Below, piece by piece: positions 22,181-34,221 of a DNA stretch of 64,000 nt (within the stretch, counting starts at the first letter, position 1; every line of letters begins with the position of its first letter). The translations under genes were made by a program, and so were the position numbers. The notes below the pieces were generated by a model that was given only the letters and a program-made list of their open reading frames with translations, made no database searches and was not told the DNA's origin. Origin of the DNA: Laccaria trichodermophora (lineage: Eukaryota > Basidiomycota > Agaricomycetes > Agaricales > Hydnangiaceae); contig JACTVC010000004.1 of assembly GCA_018417955.1 (NCBI GenBank), positions 372,001 through 436,000 of the forward strand, given 5' to 3'.

Positions 22181-23888
22181 CTCCTTCAGTGCCGTTTTCG
22201 TCATCTTGAATTGCTGCCCCCCCATCTCCAACTTGCTCTGTGCCAACTTGATGAGCATATTCTGCTGGAACTCCTCCAGCTCATCCCCTGACAATGACTC
22301 ATTGAGCTGCTTGTACATCACCACAGCCTGGGCTGACCACGAGCCTAGACTGGCACCTGAAACCAATCAATGAAGCCTGATTACCCTAGACCAAAGATAA
22401 TAGACCTACTTGATTGTGGATTGTATGTCTGAATATGCAAGTACATCTGCCATACGTCCCACCAAGATGGCTGACGAGCAAGGGAAATGTTGAAGCCCCT
22501 TTGCGTAGGATGGACTCAGATGTATGGCCCATGTCCTTGCAGTACGCCACGATGGTGTCTGACAGCTCCTTGACTTGATCTAATTTGCAAGCTGAGTAAC
22601 AGCCGCACTTTTCTTTCCCAGTGGGATCTGCACATTTTTTCCCCAGTGCTTTGGTACTAGCAACAGGTTGTGCATGGGGACTTTGGCTTCCTCCATCCTC
22701 GTCTGATCTGTCACTGTCTCCCGAAGGCCTCTGTGGAGGTGGCTTACTTTCCACCAAACAACGTAAAATTGGCATAAACTCTGTGCCGGGATCGCCTGAC
22801 TTGTCATTGCCTGCTGAAGGTCTTTGTGCAGGACGTGTGCCCTTCACCAAACGACGTCGAACCTGATGAATCCTCTCCTCCCTGGATCTGTCACCCGGTG
22901 GTGAAACCTTTTTCGAAGCCTTTTTGCTCTTGATTCAACGACGGTCATCCTGCTTATCGGCTTCCTTCATTATCCTTTCGTCATCAGCCTCCTCCTCCTC
23001 AGTGTTCATCTCTTCGTGTCCAAGTCCCTGATTCTTTTGTGCATGTTCACGTAGCTCTAATTTTGCCTTCGTGGTCTGACTATAGTCACTGGGCATCAAT
23101 GTAGATGCTGTCCTGTACCCCAAACAATGGTGGTCCATCTGCAAGTCGGCCTCTGAGTCTGGTTCTTCGTCTGGTATGCACTGCGCCTGAGGGTGTTGAT
23201 TGCCATGGATGATGCAGGGAGGCAGGCCTCTCCGCTGGCTCGACTCTGTAACCTGGTCTTCTACTTCGAGCCCTGCCTCTGTTTTGGGTGCTTTGTCAGC
23301 TGTCTCTGCTTCGTCGCCCAACTTGCCAAACTCTGCTTCGTTGCCTGACCCTGCTTCATCATCCAACTCTGCTTCGTCTACTGATGCTGCATCGCACCCT
23401 GACTGTGGTTGTTCCTTAGACTCTGCATACTTTGCTGCCAAGTGTTTTGCCGCCAAGTGTTTAGCCCAATGCCTGGTGATTATCTCCACTTCCTCCCACC
23501 ATACCTCCACCTCTCCAAGACGGTTCGTCGCAGGAGGGGGATCGGTGGTGTAGCCTTCGGGGAGAGACTCCCATCATTCACTCGCCCGATTGTGCCAGGA
23601 AGTAAACTGGGTATACTGGTGGGCAGGGCGAGCATCTGTGGCTATCCAAATTCTCGAACGATGTCCAATGTAACCCATCCCTTCCATGACTCTGCCAATA
23701 CAGCAGAAGTAAACAGTTACTGGATGCGGAAGAGATGACAGGGAAGGGAGGGGCAGCCCATCATCTGATGGCATCGTCAAATCGAAATCTTCATCACTGG
23801 ACGCCGGGTCAGGGGTCTTGGGTTCATGATAGGCCAATGTAGGATCAATAAGAAGTAAGGAAGGTATGTTGGGCCTATTGCGTAACAT
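22181..23888 (-). pseudogene. Gene X: acidic mushroom multigene-family protein, truncated by element G
   Basis: One minus-strand frame runs from about 23888 to 22410. It has an N-terminal block ending ARPAHQYTQFTSWHNRASE, a TGA (23574-23576), LGEVEVWWEEVEIITRHWAK, a long acidic Glu/Asp/Ala-rich tract, a second TGA (22935-22937), a basic segment and CGCYSACKLDQVKELSDTIV. A one-base shift in a GGGG run near 22500 restores a plausible frame SWWDVWQMYLHIQTYNPQ. An intron (22357-22409) then leads to GASLGSWSAQAVVMYKQLNE and KMTKTALKEV, cut by element G at 22180. The WW..W pattern resembles expanded mushroom proteins of unknown role. The upstream start is not resolved. Confidence 0.5.
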
Positions 23889-24399
23889 GTAGAGGCCACG
23901 CGAATGAGGCTCAGCCTGAGTGGGGCCAGGAATGGGTGAAGAGGGAAAGACACCAGATGATTCATTTCTGTAGCATAGTCAAAAACCACTCTTACTCTAA
24001 TTAATCCAAGATACGTATGTCGGAATGAGAGTTGATCTGATGGAAAATGTGGCCTCCACTGGCAGAGAAACTCTGGCAGAAGCAGCACTACAAGTCATGG
24101 TAAGCCAGATAGGAACAATCATGATAAGCGACTCACATCAACCTGGCCTGGACAGACAATGGAAGGCCGAACCCAATCAAACCAGACATTCTCCTGAGGC
24201 ATAAGATCAATATGGTCTTCATCAGAGCTCCTTTTCAGCACTTACCTGCCCCCTGTATTGTCTGCGTGACGTGCAGGCGGGGAGTTCTCCAAGTATGATG
24301 GGCGGTTCTTCGGATCTTTGTTAAAGTACAAGTCATCAGCAGCTATGGTCAAATTGTCCATGACTCTGCAGAGTTACAGTCAGTCGTACACCCAATCAA
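23889..24399. other. Probable upstream region of gene X, no clear exon
   Basis: No frame with recognisable motifs. Short minus-strand ORFs could include 5' exons of gene X, but I cannot assign splice sites with confidence. Confidence 0.3.
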
Positions 24400-24529
24400 T
24401 GTAGATCACTAGTCCCTACCACTTCTTATCATAAAACACTGGCAACTGCCAGCACAACGATTTGTTAATTGCCAGGGTTTTTTATGAAATGAGATAACAT
24501 GGCAGACCTTATGAAATGTATCTCATTTC

Positions 24530-25240
24530 TTTTAAGGTATTGTTTCATTTCTATTTCATTCCTGTTTCATATCTATTTCATTTCTGTTTCATATCTATTT
24601 CATTCCTGCCTAGCACTATTTTTCATTCCTACCTCGTCTGTTTTTCATTTCATTTCTGTTTCATATCTATTTCATATCTATTTCATTTCTGTTTCATATC
24701 TATTTCATTCCTGCTTAGCACTATTTTTCATTCCTGCCTGGGCTATTTTTCATTTCATACCTGTTTCATATCTATTTCATTCCTGCTTAGCACTATTTTT
24801 CATTCCTGCCTGGGCTATTTTTCATTTCATACCTGTTTCATATCCATTTCATTTCTGTTTCATATCTATTTCATTCCTGCCTAGCACTATTTTTCATTCC
24901 TACCTCGTCTATTTTTCATTTCATTTCTGTTTCATATCTATTTCATATCTATTTCATATCTATTTCATTTCTGTTTCATATCTCTTTCATTCCTGCCTGG
25001 GCTATTTTTCATTTCATACTTGTTTCATATCCATTTCATTTCTGTTTCATATCTATTTCATTCCTGCCTAGCACTATTTTTCATTCCTACCTCGTCTATT
25101 TTTCATTTCATTCCTGTTTCATATCTCTTTCATTCCTGCCTGGGCTATTTTTCATTTCATTTCTGTTTCATATCCATATCATTTCTGTTTCATATCTATT
25201 TCATTCCTGCCTAGCACTATTTTTCATTTTGCCTGGGCTG
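24530..25240 (+). repeat. FB1 left-arm TTTCATATCTATTTCATT array
   Basis: Many units built from TTTCATATCTATTTCATTTC and TTTCATTCCTGCCTAGCACT. The spurious Phe/Ile/Ser-rich ORFs arise from this. The mirror array is at about 28160-28650. Confidence 0.9.
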
Positions 25241-28159
25241 TTTTTCATTGCTTTCCCAGGGTGATATTTTTGGTATTTCATTCCTGCCTGGGCTATTTTT
25301 CATTGCTTTCCCAGGGTGATATTTTTGGTATTTCATTGCTGCCTAGGGCTATTTTTTTTCTTTGCCTAGGGTAATAACAGGGTAGGAATTGTCAGGGTCT
25401 TTTGCATTGTTGGAGGGTGATCACATGACCAATTACAAAAAATGGTCAAAAATGAAGTTTGTAGCCCTACACTATAGCTTCCTGAATCTGTTTGAATTAG
25501 ATTCTGAAGTGCTCCCATTGTGGAAATATGAGGTAAAGGAATTTCAGAAGTGTCACATTTCTTTTTTGTTTTTTTTTGTGTTTTTCACCATGAAAACAAA
25601 ACCAAATAGCATACTTTCAGTTTATTAAGAAAACTCAAAGAAAGGGCTACAATTATTTTATTGTGGGAAAAATGACCAAAAAAGGAAGGTGCATGCCCTA
25701 GAAAAGGAATTAGACTATGAGAGTTAGATATAGACTATCAAGTTTACTGATAGACTACAAAGAGTTAGACTCATCTGTTATACCTAAGCTATTATAAACA
25801 TTATTTATATGATTTATAGATGGTATATTTTTTACATTGATACACTATAAAAGACTACAAAAGTCAGACTTTAGACTACAAAGTTTGCTGATAAATTTTA
25901 AAAGACTACAAAAGTCAAACCCAGACTACAAAGTTTACCAATACACTACAAAAGACTACAAAAGTCCATAGGCTACCAAGTTTACTGATATATAGCCTAC
26001 AAAAGTATCAGACTTGGACTACAAAGTTTACTAAGACACTACAAAAGACTACATAGTACAAAAGTCAGACTTAGACTACACATTTTACTGATACACCACA
26101 AAAGACTCCAAAAGCTTGGACTTAAATTACAAAGTTAGGGTTAGGGTCAAAATTGAGACTAGAAAAGTTTGTAGTGTGCACTTTTTCATTAGAAAATTTT
26201 CTAGTGTCTGCTTTTTGAGACCACAAAAGTTTGTAGTGTCTGCTTTTTAAGACTACAAGTTGCCATGTAGTTTGTGGTGTCCTTGATCCTGTCTAGATTA
26301 TAGGGATGAGGTTGAAGGATTAACATTCATTTAAAAAGTTTGTAGTTGACATGTAGTTTGTAATGTCCTTGACATTATGGATTGACCTATTGCCATTGCT
26401 GCAGCATTGGTTTTTTGCATTATGCACAAGTTGTCTTTTACATTAGGATCAAAGAGCTGTATCAAAGTTGACTATGTTTGGGACAGGCCAGTAGCTATGA
26501 ATGTGAAAGCAGACAGTGTGAAAGCCAACTTGGTCATGATGTCAAGAACTGGTGATGTCATGTCAATCTTTCAGCCATATCCCCACATGAACTTATAATT
26601 ATGTTTTTAGATAGGACAGTAGGTATCAAGGCTTAGAATGGACTTTCCTAATGTGAAAGACAACTTGTGCATAATAATGCTGCAGCACTGGCAATATGAT
26701 GGCAATCCTTCAACCTCATCCCCATAACCTACATAGGGCCAAGGACACCATAAACTATATGTCAACCACAAACATTTGTAAATGAAAATGCAACACTGCA
26801 AACTCTTCTGATATTCTTTAGTGGTCAAAAAAAGTGGACACTACAAACTTTTTTCTAATGAAAAAGCAGATGCTACAAACTTTTCTAGTCTGAAAAAGTG
26901 GACAGGACAAACTCTTCTAATGGCTCTCATAGTATCTTTTGCATAGAATTCCTCAAACTAAATGGAATACATAGGGTCCCTGCAGTGGATCTGTATATTC
27001 CCTAGCCATTTTCCTATCAAATCTGTGCCATGTATGGGATGGATGGCCATAGAGCTAGGTTGACTTTGGATAACCTTTTGGTCCTAACCCTGATCATGTA
27101 GTTGAAGTGCAAGGAGTTGACATTTGTAGTCTGTTGTATTATCTCAGTAAACTTTGTAGTATAAGTCTGACATTTTTGTAGTCTATCATTAAACTTGGTA
27201 GTCTATAGACTTTTGTAGTCTTTTGTAGTGTATTAGTAAACTTTGTAGTCTAAGTCTGACTTTTGTAGTCTTTTATAGTATATCAGTAAACTGTGTGGTC
27301 TAAGTCTGACTTTTTGTAGTCTATGCCCGACTCTGAAACAGAGGAGGATTTTGTCAGAACAATAAAACATGTTCTCTGCCAACTGTCCTGTGATGGTGCT
27401 CCCACAAATTTTGGGTATGTTCCATTGATCATTCCTGAGTGTTCCTGTTTTCGCTGATGACTCACCATAATGTTCTTTCCTTTGAGCACTTGTTTGTATT
27501 CTCTTTTGCTGGTGAACATTTGAACTACCATACATACTAAGTTCTCATGGCCTATGATGTTAAATTCCCAATTTTGAAACAGAGAGAGAATGCTTGACTG
27601 TGATGGCTTACTATGAATTTCAGCTTGTTCTGTTCTTTGTAACTTTTTACAACCTTTTGGTAAGGCTGGCCTGCGAGGAGCGAACTGTGTTAGTGGCTCA
27701 GTGATGAGCAGGCCACTAATAGTAATATAAAACATTATTCAGGTGGAATGTATAAATTACATTATTTCAAACAGAGTCAGGGACTGGCACTTGCACCACT
27801 AAACAATATCTAACTCTCATAGTCTAATTCCTTTTCTAGGGCATGCACCTTCTTTTTTTGGTCATTTTTCCCACAATAAAATAATTGTAGCCCTTTCTTT
27901 GAGCTTTCTAAATAAACTGAAAGTATGCTGTTTGGTTTTGTTTTCATGGTGAAAAACACAAAAAAAACAAAAAAGAAATGTGACACTTCTGAAATTCCTT
28001 TACCTCATATCTCCACAATGGGAGCACTTCAGAATCTAATTCAAACAGATTCAGGAAGCTATAGTGTAGGGCTACAAATTTCATTTTTGACCATTTTTGG
28101 TAATTGGTCATGTGATCACCCTCCAACAATGCAAAAGACCCTGACAATTCCTACCCTGT

Positions 28160-28650
28160 TATTACCCTAGGCAGGAATGAAATAGATATGAAACAGAAAT
28201 GAGATGGATATGAAACAGAAATGAAATGAAAAATAGTCCAGGCAGGAATGAAAGAGATATGAAACAGAAATGAAATAGATATGAAACAGGAATGAAATGA
28301 AAAATAGCCCAGGTAGGAATGAAAAATAGTGCTAGGCAGGAATGAAATAGATATGAAACAGAAATGAAATGAAAAATAGCCCAGGCAGGAATGAAAAATA
28401 GTGCTAAGCAGGAATGAAATAGATATGAAACAGAAATGAAATGGATATGAAACAGGAATGAAATGAAAAATAGACGAGGTAGGAATGAAAAATAGTGCTA
28501 GGCAGGAATGAAATAGATATGAAACAGAAATTATATGAATATGAAACAGAAATGAAATGAAAAATAGCCCAGGCAGGAATGAAAAATAGTGCTAAGCAAG
28601 AATGAAATAGATATGAAACAGGAATGAAACAATACCTTAAAAGAAATGAG
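28160..28650 (-). repeat. FB1 right-arm array (mirror of the left arm)
   Basis: Reverse complement of the left-arm array (GAAATAGATATGAAACAG and GGCAGGAATGAAAAATAGTG units), with fewer units than the left. Confidence 0.88.
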
Positions 28651-28771
28651 ATACATTTCATAAGGTCTGCCATGTTATCTCATTTCATAAAAAACCCTGG
28701 CAATTAACAAATCGTTGTGCTGGCAGTTGCCAGTGTTTTATGATAAAAGTGGTAGAGACCACTCTGTAGAT

Positions 28772-29253
28772 GTCTAGGCAACCAACCGATTGGTGTGGGA
28801 TATAAGTTCCTGGGTGGGAGTTGCGTCTGGACCAGCAATATTATGCACCCTGTAAAGTTGTTAGAGAAATTTTGAACAAGGGGAAGCAGCAAACAAGGAG
28901 TTAACGCTGGTGAAACCTGAGTGAAATGACATGGAGTCAAATTTCACTCAGGTGAGGACTCGCCGCAACAAGGAGTCAAATGGAGAGCCCTGACAAAGGC
29001 AGATGTACACACACTTGCTTGAGGCCATACATGCAGAAAGACTTCGTCAGACTGAGCTTGACCTGAGCCAAGTGGGAGCCAGTCCCAGATGCCACACCAC
29101 TCCCTCCAGGGACCGCATCGGTGAAGACATTGTTGACAATGGGGTGTGACCCGTCACCAACATTCAGCTTCAGTGGATCGGAATCCAGCAGCTGATTAGC
29201 CCTCAGTTTGAAGACGGAGATGGGCACGACCTCCATTGAACGTCCCAGAGTCT
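28772..29253 (-). pseudogene. Gene W, segment downstream of foldback FB2
   Basis: A minus-strand frame (29236 to about 29008) encodes SMEVVPISVFKLRANQLLDS and DPLKLNVGDGSHPIVNNVFT. Across the FB2 insertion it joins 35265 onward in frame (FRFMDNQDGNNAVVDT, then EPCETLGRS) once the element and one CACAGGG copy are removed. A GTGTGT donor near 29008 may begin an intron containing the hairpin triplet at 28886-28983. Function unknown. Confidence 0.5.
28886..28983 (-). other. Stem-loop triplet 6 (conserved 13-nt loop)
   Basis: Three stem-loops, read on the minus strand. The loop at 28928-28940 reads TTGACTCCATGTC and is closed by a perfect 11-bp stem (28917-28927 with 28941-28951). The loops at 28892-28904 and 28967-28979 have weaker 4-bp stems. 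The position downstream of a possible 5' splice site of gene W suggests an intron. Confidence 0.65.
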
Positions 29254-29429
29254 CACAGGGGACTGGTGGCTACCACTTTTATCATATAAATAAGGTAACT
29301 GCCTAGAGGTCATTGTGTATAAGTCCACAGTCTTTATGATAGGGAATCATTCCAGTTGCCATGTCTTTTCATTATCATAAAGCCTGCGCTTTTTTTCATT
29401 AATTGTAGGCAAGGCCTTAGACCTCCATC

Positions 29430-30985
29430 TCATTATGTACCTGGTCAATATCATTGCGATTTTCATTAGCCATTTGGGCAATATCATTGGAAATTTCATT
29501 AACTACTTGACTGATATCATTGTGATTTTCATTAGCTATTTGGAAATTTCATTAGCCACTTGGGCAATATCATTGGGAATTTCATTAGGCACCTGGGCAA
29601 TATCATTGCAATTTTCATTAGCCTCTTGGGCAATATCATTGGGAATTTCATTAGGCACCTGGGCAATATCATTGCAATTTTCATTAGCTATTTGGGAATT
29701 ATCATTGGAAATTTCATTAGCCACTTGGGCAATATCATTGCTATTTTCATTAGCTAACTGGGCAATATCATTGTGATTTTCATTAGCTACTTGGGCAATA
29801 TCATTGGAAATTTCATTAACTACTTGACCGATATCATTGTGATTTTCATTAGCTATTTCGAAATTTCATTAGCCACTTGGGCAATATCATTGGGAATTTC
29901 ATTAGGCACCTGGGCAATATCATTGTGATTTTCATTAGCCTCTTGGGCAATATCATTGGGAATTTCATTAGGCACCTGGGCAATATCATTGCAATTTTCA
30001 TTAGCTATTTGGGAATTATCATTGGAAATTTCATTAGCCACTTGGGCAATATCATTGCTATTTTCATTAGCTAACTGGGCAATATCATTGTGATTTTCAT
30101 TAGCTACTTGGGCAATATCATTGGAAATTTCATTAACTACTTGACCGATATCATTGTGATTTTCATTAGCTATTTCGAAATTTCATTAGCCACTTGGGCA
30201 ATATCATTGGGAATTTCATTAGGCACCTGGGCAATATCATTGTGATTTTCATTAGCCTCTTGGGCAATATCATTGGGAATTTCATTAGGCACCTGGCCAA
30301 TATCATTGCAATTTTCATTAGCTATTTGGGAATTATCATTGGAAATTTCATTAGCCACTTGGGCAATATCATTGCTATTTTCATTAGCTAACTGGGTAAT
30401 ATCATTGTGATTTTCATTAGCTACTTGGGCAATATCATTGGAAATTTCATTAACTACTTGACCGATATCATTGTGATTTTCATTGGGAATTTCATTAGGC
30501 ACCTGGGCAATATCATTGCGATTTTCATTAGCCATTTGGGCAATATCATTGGAAATTTCATTAACTACTTGACTGATATCATTGTGATTTTCATTAGCTA
30601 TTTGGAAATTTCATTAGCCACTTGGGCAATATCATTGGGAATTTCATTAGGCACCTGGGCAATATCATTGTGATTTTCATTAGCCTCTTGGGCAATATCA
30701 TTGGGAATCTCATTAGGCACCTGGGCAATATCATTGTGATTTTCATTAGCTACTTGGGCAATATCATTGAAATTTTCATTAGGCACCTGGGCAATATCAT
30801 TATGATTTTCATTAGCCTAGTTGGGCAATATTATTGCAATTTTCATTGGCTACTTGGGCAATTTCTTTGGAAATTTCATTTGCCACCTTGGCAATATCAT
30901 TGCGATTTTCATTAGCTACTTGAACAATATCTTTGGAAATTTCATTAGCTGCTTCGGCTATATCATTGTGATTTTTGGTCATCAG
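29430..30985 (+). repeat. FB2 left-arm array with a 317-bp higher-order repeat
   Basis: The basic word is GGCAATATCATTGGAAATTT plus CATTAGCNACTTGG variants. A higher-order unit of 317 bp recurs three times: the same frames restart at 29560, 29877 and 30194. The right arm (34610-35095) has only about one such length, which accounts for the arm-length difference. Confidence 0.92.
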
Positions 30986-31358
30986 GAGGGTGGTCACATG
31001 ACCTATTTCCAAAAATGGTCAAAAAGCGAAAATTGTAGCCCTGCACTGTAGCTTCCTGAATCTGTTGGAATTATGTTCTAAAGTGCTCCCATTGTGGAGA
31101 TATAACATAAAGTCTTTTCCTCATCACCAGCTTTTTTCAACCTTTTTGCATTTTTCTCCATGAGAACAACACCAAACAAAATGATTTCAACACATTTAGA
31201 AAGCTAAGAGAAAGGGCTACAATTCTTGTATCATGGGAAAAATGACCAAAAATGGAAGGTGCATACCCTAACAGGTAAATTGACACTGACATATTACAAA
31301 AGATTGCAGGTAGACTACAAAAGTCAGTTATGGACTACAAAGTGTACTAGTAGACTTA

Positions 31359-31887
31359 CCTTAAACAAGGGATGATCAGGTAGCTAAGCAAAGCCTTTGA
31401 CAGATTGCATGACAAACTAATCATTTTTGCACCTCTTATGTAATTAACACAGACTTATGGGAGATTTTTTATATTGATGGCATGTTTGCCTATCATGCAA
31501 AGGTGACGTCCAGATGTAAAGAAAATGTTGTAATTACTTTTAAAATGTGTCTTGAGGTACATCCACAGGACAAAAGGCTGGGAAGGATTCAAATTAGTAA
31601 ACATAACAAATTTCAGGAACACTTCAGTCTGTCTCTTTGGCAATAGGAAAAACTTTTATTTTTTGCAAAGCTTCACCTAGGTAACACAGTTGTGGGCAAA
31701 TTCAAACAATAAGCACATTAATTGTTTTTTCCCTGTCAGCCCCCCTTGGACAATTGGCAGACATATGGTCAGAATGAAAAAATTCCCATTGGTTTGTTGT
31801 AATTACATAACTGATGCAAAAATGATTACTTTGTCACAGAATCTGTCAAGGGCTTCACTTAATTGCCTGATCGTCCCTTGTTTAAGG
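31359..31887 (+). mobile_element. Nested 529-bp inverted-repeat MITE in the FB2 left arm
   Basis: Starts CCTTAAACAAGGGATGATCA and ends TGATCGTCCCTTGTTTAAGG; homology between its ends extends over about 90 bp (CTGTCAA, AATGATTANTTTGTCA, TGTAATTA). Flanks read TA on the left and TG on the right, so a TA duplication may have decayed. A half copy is present in the fragment at 47815-48217. Confidence 0.75.
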
Positions 31888-32461
31888 TGACTACAAAGAC
31901 CACAAAGAGTCAGACATGGACTACAAGTTTACTGATAGACTACAAAAGACTACAGAAGTTGGACTTGGACTACAAAGTTTATTAATAGACTACAAAAAGT
32001 TAGTTACTGATACCCTTAATTACTGTTATTGACAATCCACTTTTTTCATTACAGAAGTCTGTAGTGTTTGCTTTTTTAGACTACAAAAGTTAGTAGTGTC
32101 TGCTTTTTAAGACTGCAAAGTTTGTAGTGTCTGCTTTTGCACTAGAAAAGTTTGTAGTCCACTTGTTTAGCTGATTGATTCTAGGCTACTACCAATAGTG
32201 AATGATAAAGGGCAGTAGGGTCATGTCTCTTTGTCAATCGTCATTTAGGATTCAGGAAAAAGACAACTTGACTTAGGTGACCTTTTGCATCATAACCTAA
32301 CATTGGGATTGAATGTAATGACACTTCTGAGGACCAATCAGACCATGATCTATAGAGTACTGTAGCCCTCAAAGAAGTTGATTATGCTTGGAGATAGGAC
32401 AGTATGAAAGGATAGAATAGCCTTTCAATCCTTCAACCATATTCCCATGAACATATACATA

Positions 32462-33118
32462 CAGTTGAGTGCAAAAAGAATGAAGGTTGGTTCATTTTTC
32501 TGGTTCTTTCTAAGAATCTATTGTACCTCAAATGTATTTGTGTATTCTTTTACATTATGTAGTTCCCTTGGTATGGACTAATTTCAGTGAAAGCTGGAGC
32601 CTTGAGAAGGTTTTTATTCTGGAGGCCATTTTTGGCATCTGAAAAAAAAAATATGCGCTAACTGGGGAGGTAGCCAGAACATACCCCTGGTCAACCTGAA
32701 TGAGCCTATCAAAGAATCAGTCAAAAATACTGAGTGGTTAGGTCTGTAGAGGCTTTGGAAAATGGCTTGTTTTGTCTAAAACAGGCCAAAAATGACCAAA
32801 ATAGCATAAAATGACCATTTTCTGGAGGCTCTACACACATAACCACTTAGTATTTTTAACTAATTCTTTGATAGGCTCATTCAGGTTGACCAGAGGTATG
32901 TTCTGGCTACCTCCCCAGTTAGCGCATATTTTTTTTTTCAGATGCCAAAAATGGCCTCCAGAATAAAAACCTTCTCAAGGCTCCAGCTTTCACTGAAATT
33001 AGTCCATACCAAGGGAACTACATAATGTAAAAGAATACACAAATACATTTGAGGTACAATAGATTCTTAGAAAGAACCAGAAAAATGAACCAACCTTCAT
33101 TCTTTTTGCACTCAACTG
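32462..33118. mobile_element. 657-bp palindromic Tc1/mariner-type MITE at the apex of FB2
   Basis: Starts CAGTTGAGTGCAAAAAGAAT and ends with its reverse complement, flanked by TA on both sides (32460-32461, 33119-33120). The inverted arms are about 285 bp and nearly identical, with a central loop near 32745-32835. Removing it leaves a perfect palindrome with no spacer (ACATATACATATGTATATGT at the centre). A half copy lies at 1-168. Confidence 0.9.
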
Positions 33119-33692
33119 TATGTATATGTTCATGGGAATATGGTTGAAGGATTGAAAGGCTATTCTATCCTTTCATACTGTCCTATCTCCAAGCATAATC
33201 AACTTCTTTGAGGGCTACAGTACTCTATAGATCATGGTCTGATTGGTCCTCAGAAGTGTCATTACATTCAATCCCAATGTTAGGTTATGATGCAAAAGGT
33301 CACCTAAGTCAAGTTGTCTTTTTCCTGAATCCTAAATGACGATTGACAAAGAGACATGACCCTACTGCCCTTTATCATTCACTATTGGTAGTAGCCTAGA
33401 ATCAATCAGCTAAACAAGTGGACTACAAACTTTTCTAGTGCAAAAGCAGACACTACAAACTTTGCAGTCTTAAAAAGCAGACACTACTAACTTTTGTAGT
33501 CTAAAAAAGCAAACACTACAGACTTCTGTAATGAAAAAAGTGGATTGTCAATAACAGTAATTAAGGGTATCAGTAACTAACTTTTTGTAGTCTATTAATA
33601 AACTTTGTAGTCCAAGTCCAACTTCTGTAGTCTTTTGTAGTCTATCAGTAAACTTGTAGTCCATGTCTGACTCTTTGTGGTCTTTGTAGTCA

Positions 33693-34221
33693 CCTTAAAC
33701 AAGGGACGATCAGGCAATTAAGTGAAGCCCTTGACAGATTCTGTGACAAAGTAATCATTTTTGCATCAGTTATGTAATTACAACAAACCAATGGGAATTT
33801 TTTCATTCTGACCATATGTCTGCCAATTGTCCAAGGGGGGCTGACAGGGAAAAAACAATTAATGTGCTTATTGTTTGAATTTGCCCACAACTGTGTTACC
33901 TAGGTGAAGCTTTGCAAAAAATAAAAGTTTTTCCTATTGCCAAAGAGACAGACTGAAGTGTTCCTGAAATTTGTTATGTTTACTAATTTGAATCCTTCCC
34001 AGCCTTTTGTCCTGTGGATGTACCTCAAGACACATTTTAAAAGTAATTACAACATTTTCTTTACATCTGGACGTCACCTTTGCATGATAGGCAAACATGC
34101 CATCAATATAAAAAATCTCCCATAAGTCTGTGTTAATTACATAAGAGGTGCAAAAATGATTAGTTTGTCATGCAATCTGTCAAAGGCTTTGCTTAGCTAC
34201 CTGATCATCCCTTGTTTAAGG
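33693..34221 (-). mobile_element. Nested MITE, mirror copy in the FB2 right arm
   Basis: Exact mirror position of 31359-31887 about 32790. It was either duplicated when the palindrome formed or copied between arms by gene conversion. Confidence 0.75.

Larger units (their letters stand above)
24407..28764. mobile_element. Foldback element FB1, 4358 bp, TSD TGTAGAT
   Basis: A long inverted-repeat element. The left end starts CACTAGTCCCTACCACTTCT; the right end is its approximate reverse complement. The flanking 7-bp duplication TGTAGAT is perfect (24400-24406 and 28765-28771). From the ends inward, both arms carry a CACTGGCAACTGCCAGCAC block, a TTTCAT-rich array, a GGTCACATGACC-like module, a conserved CTCCCATTGTGGA module and arrays of ACTACAAAAGT words. 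The centre lies near 26.55 kb. No transposase is encoded, so it must be mobilised in trans if active. Confidence 0.88.

Noticed and set aside
24499..25071. 190-codon Phe/Ser/Ile-rich ORF resembling a membrane protein
   Set aside because: Direct translation of the TTTCAT array of FB1.
26407..26598. Small ORF in the FB1 centre as a transposase
   Set aside because: Only 63 codons, no catalytic motif, and FB3 keeps only part of the frame. Kept as a low-interest finding only.
29435..30915. Repeated NEI(P/S)NDIAQVANE peptides on the minus strand, at first suggestive of a repeat protein
   Set aside because: Encoded by the FB2 subterminal array; units vary in length and frame and sit in a non-coding palindromic element.
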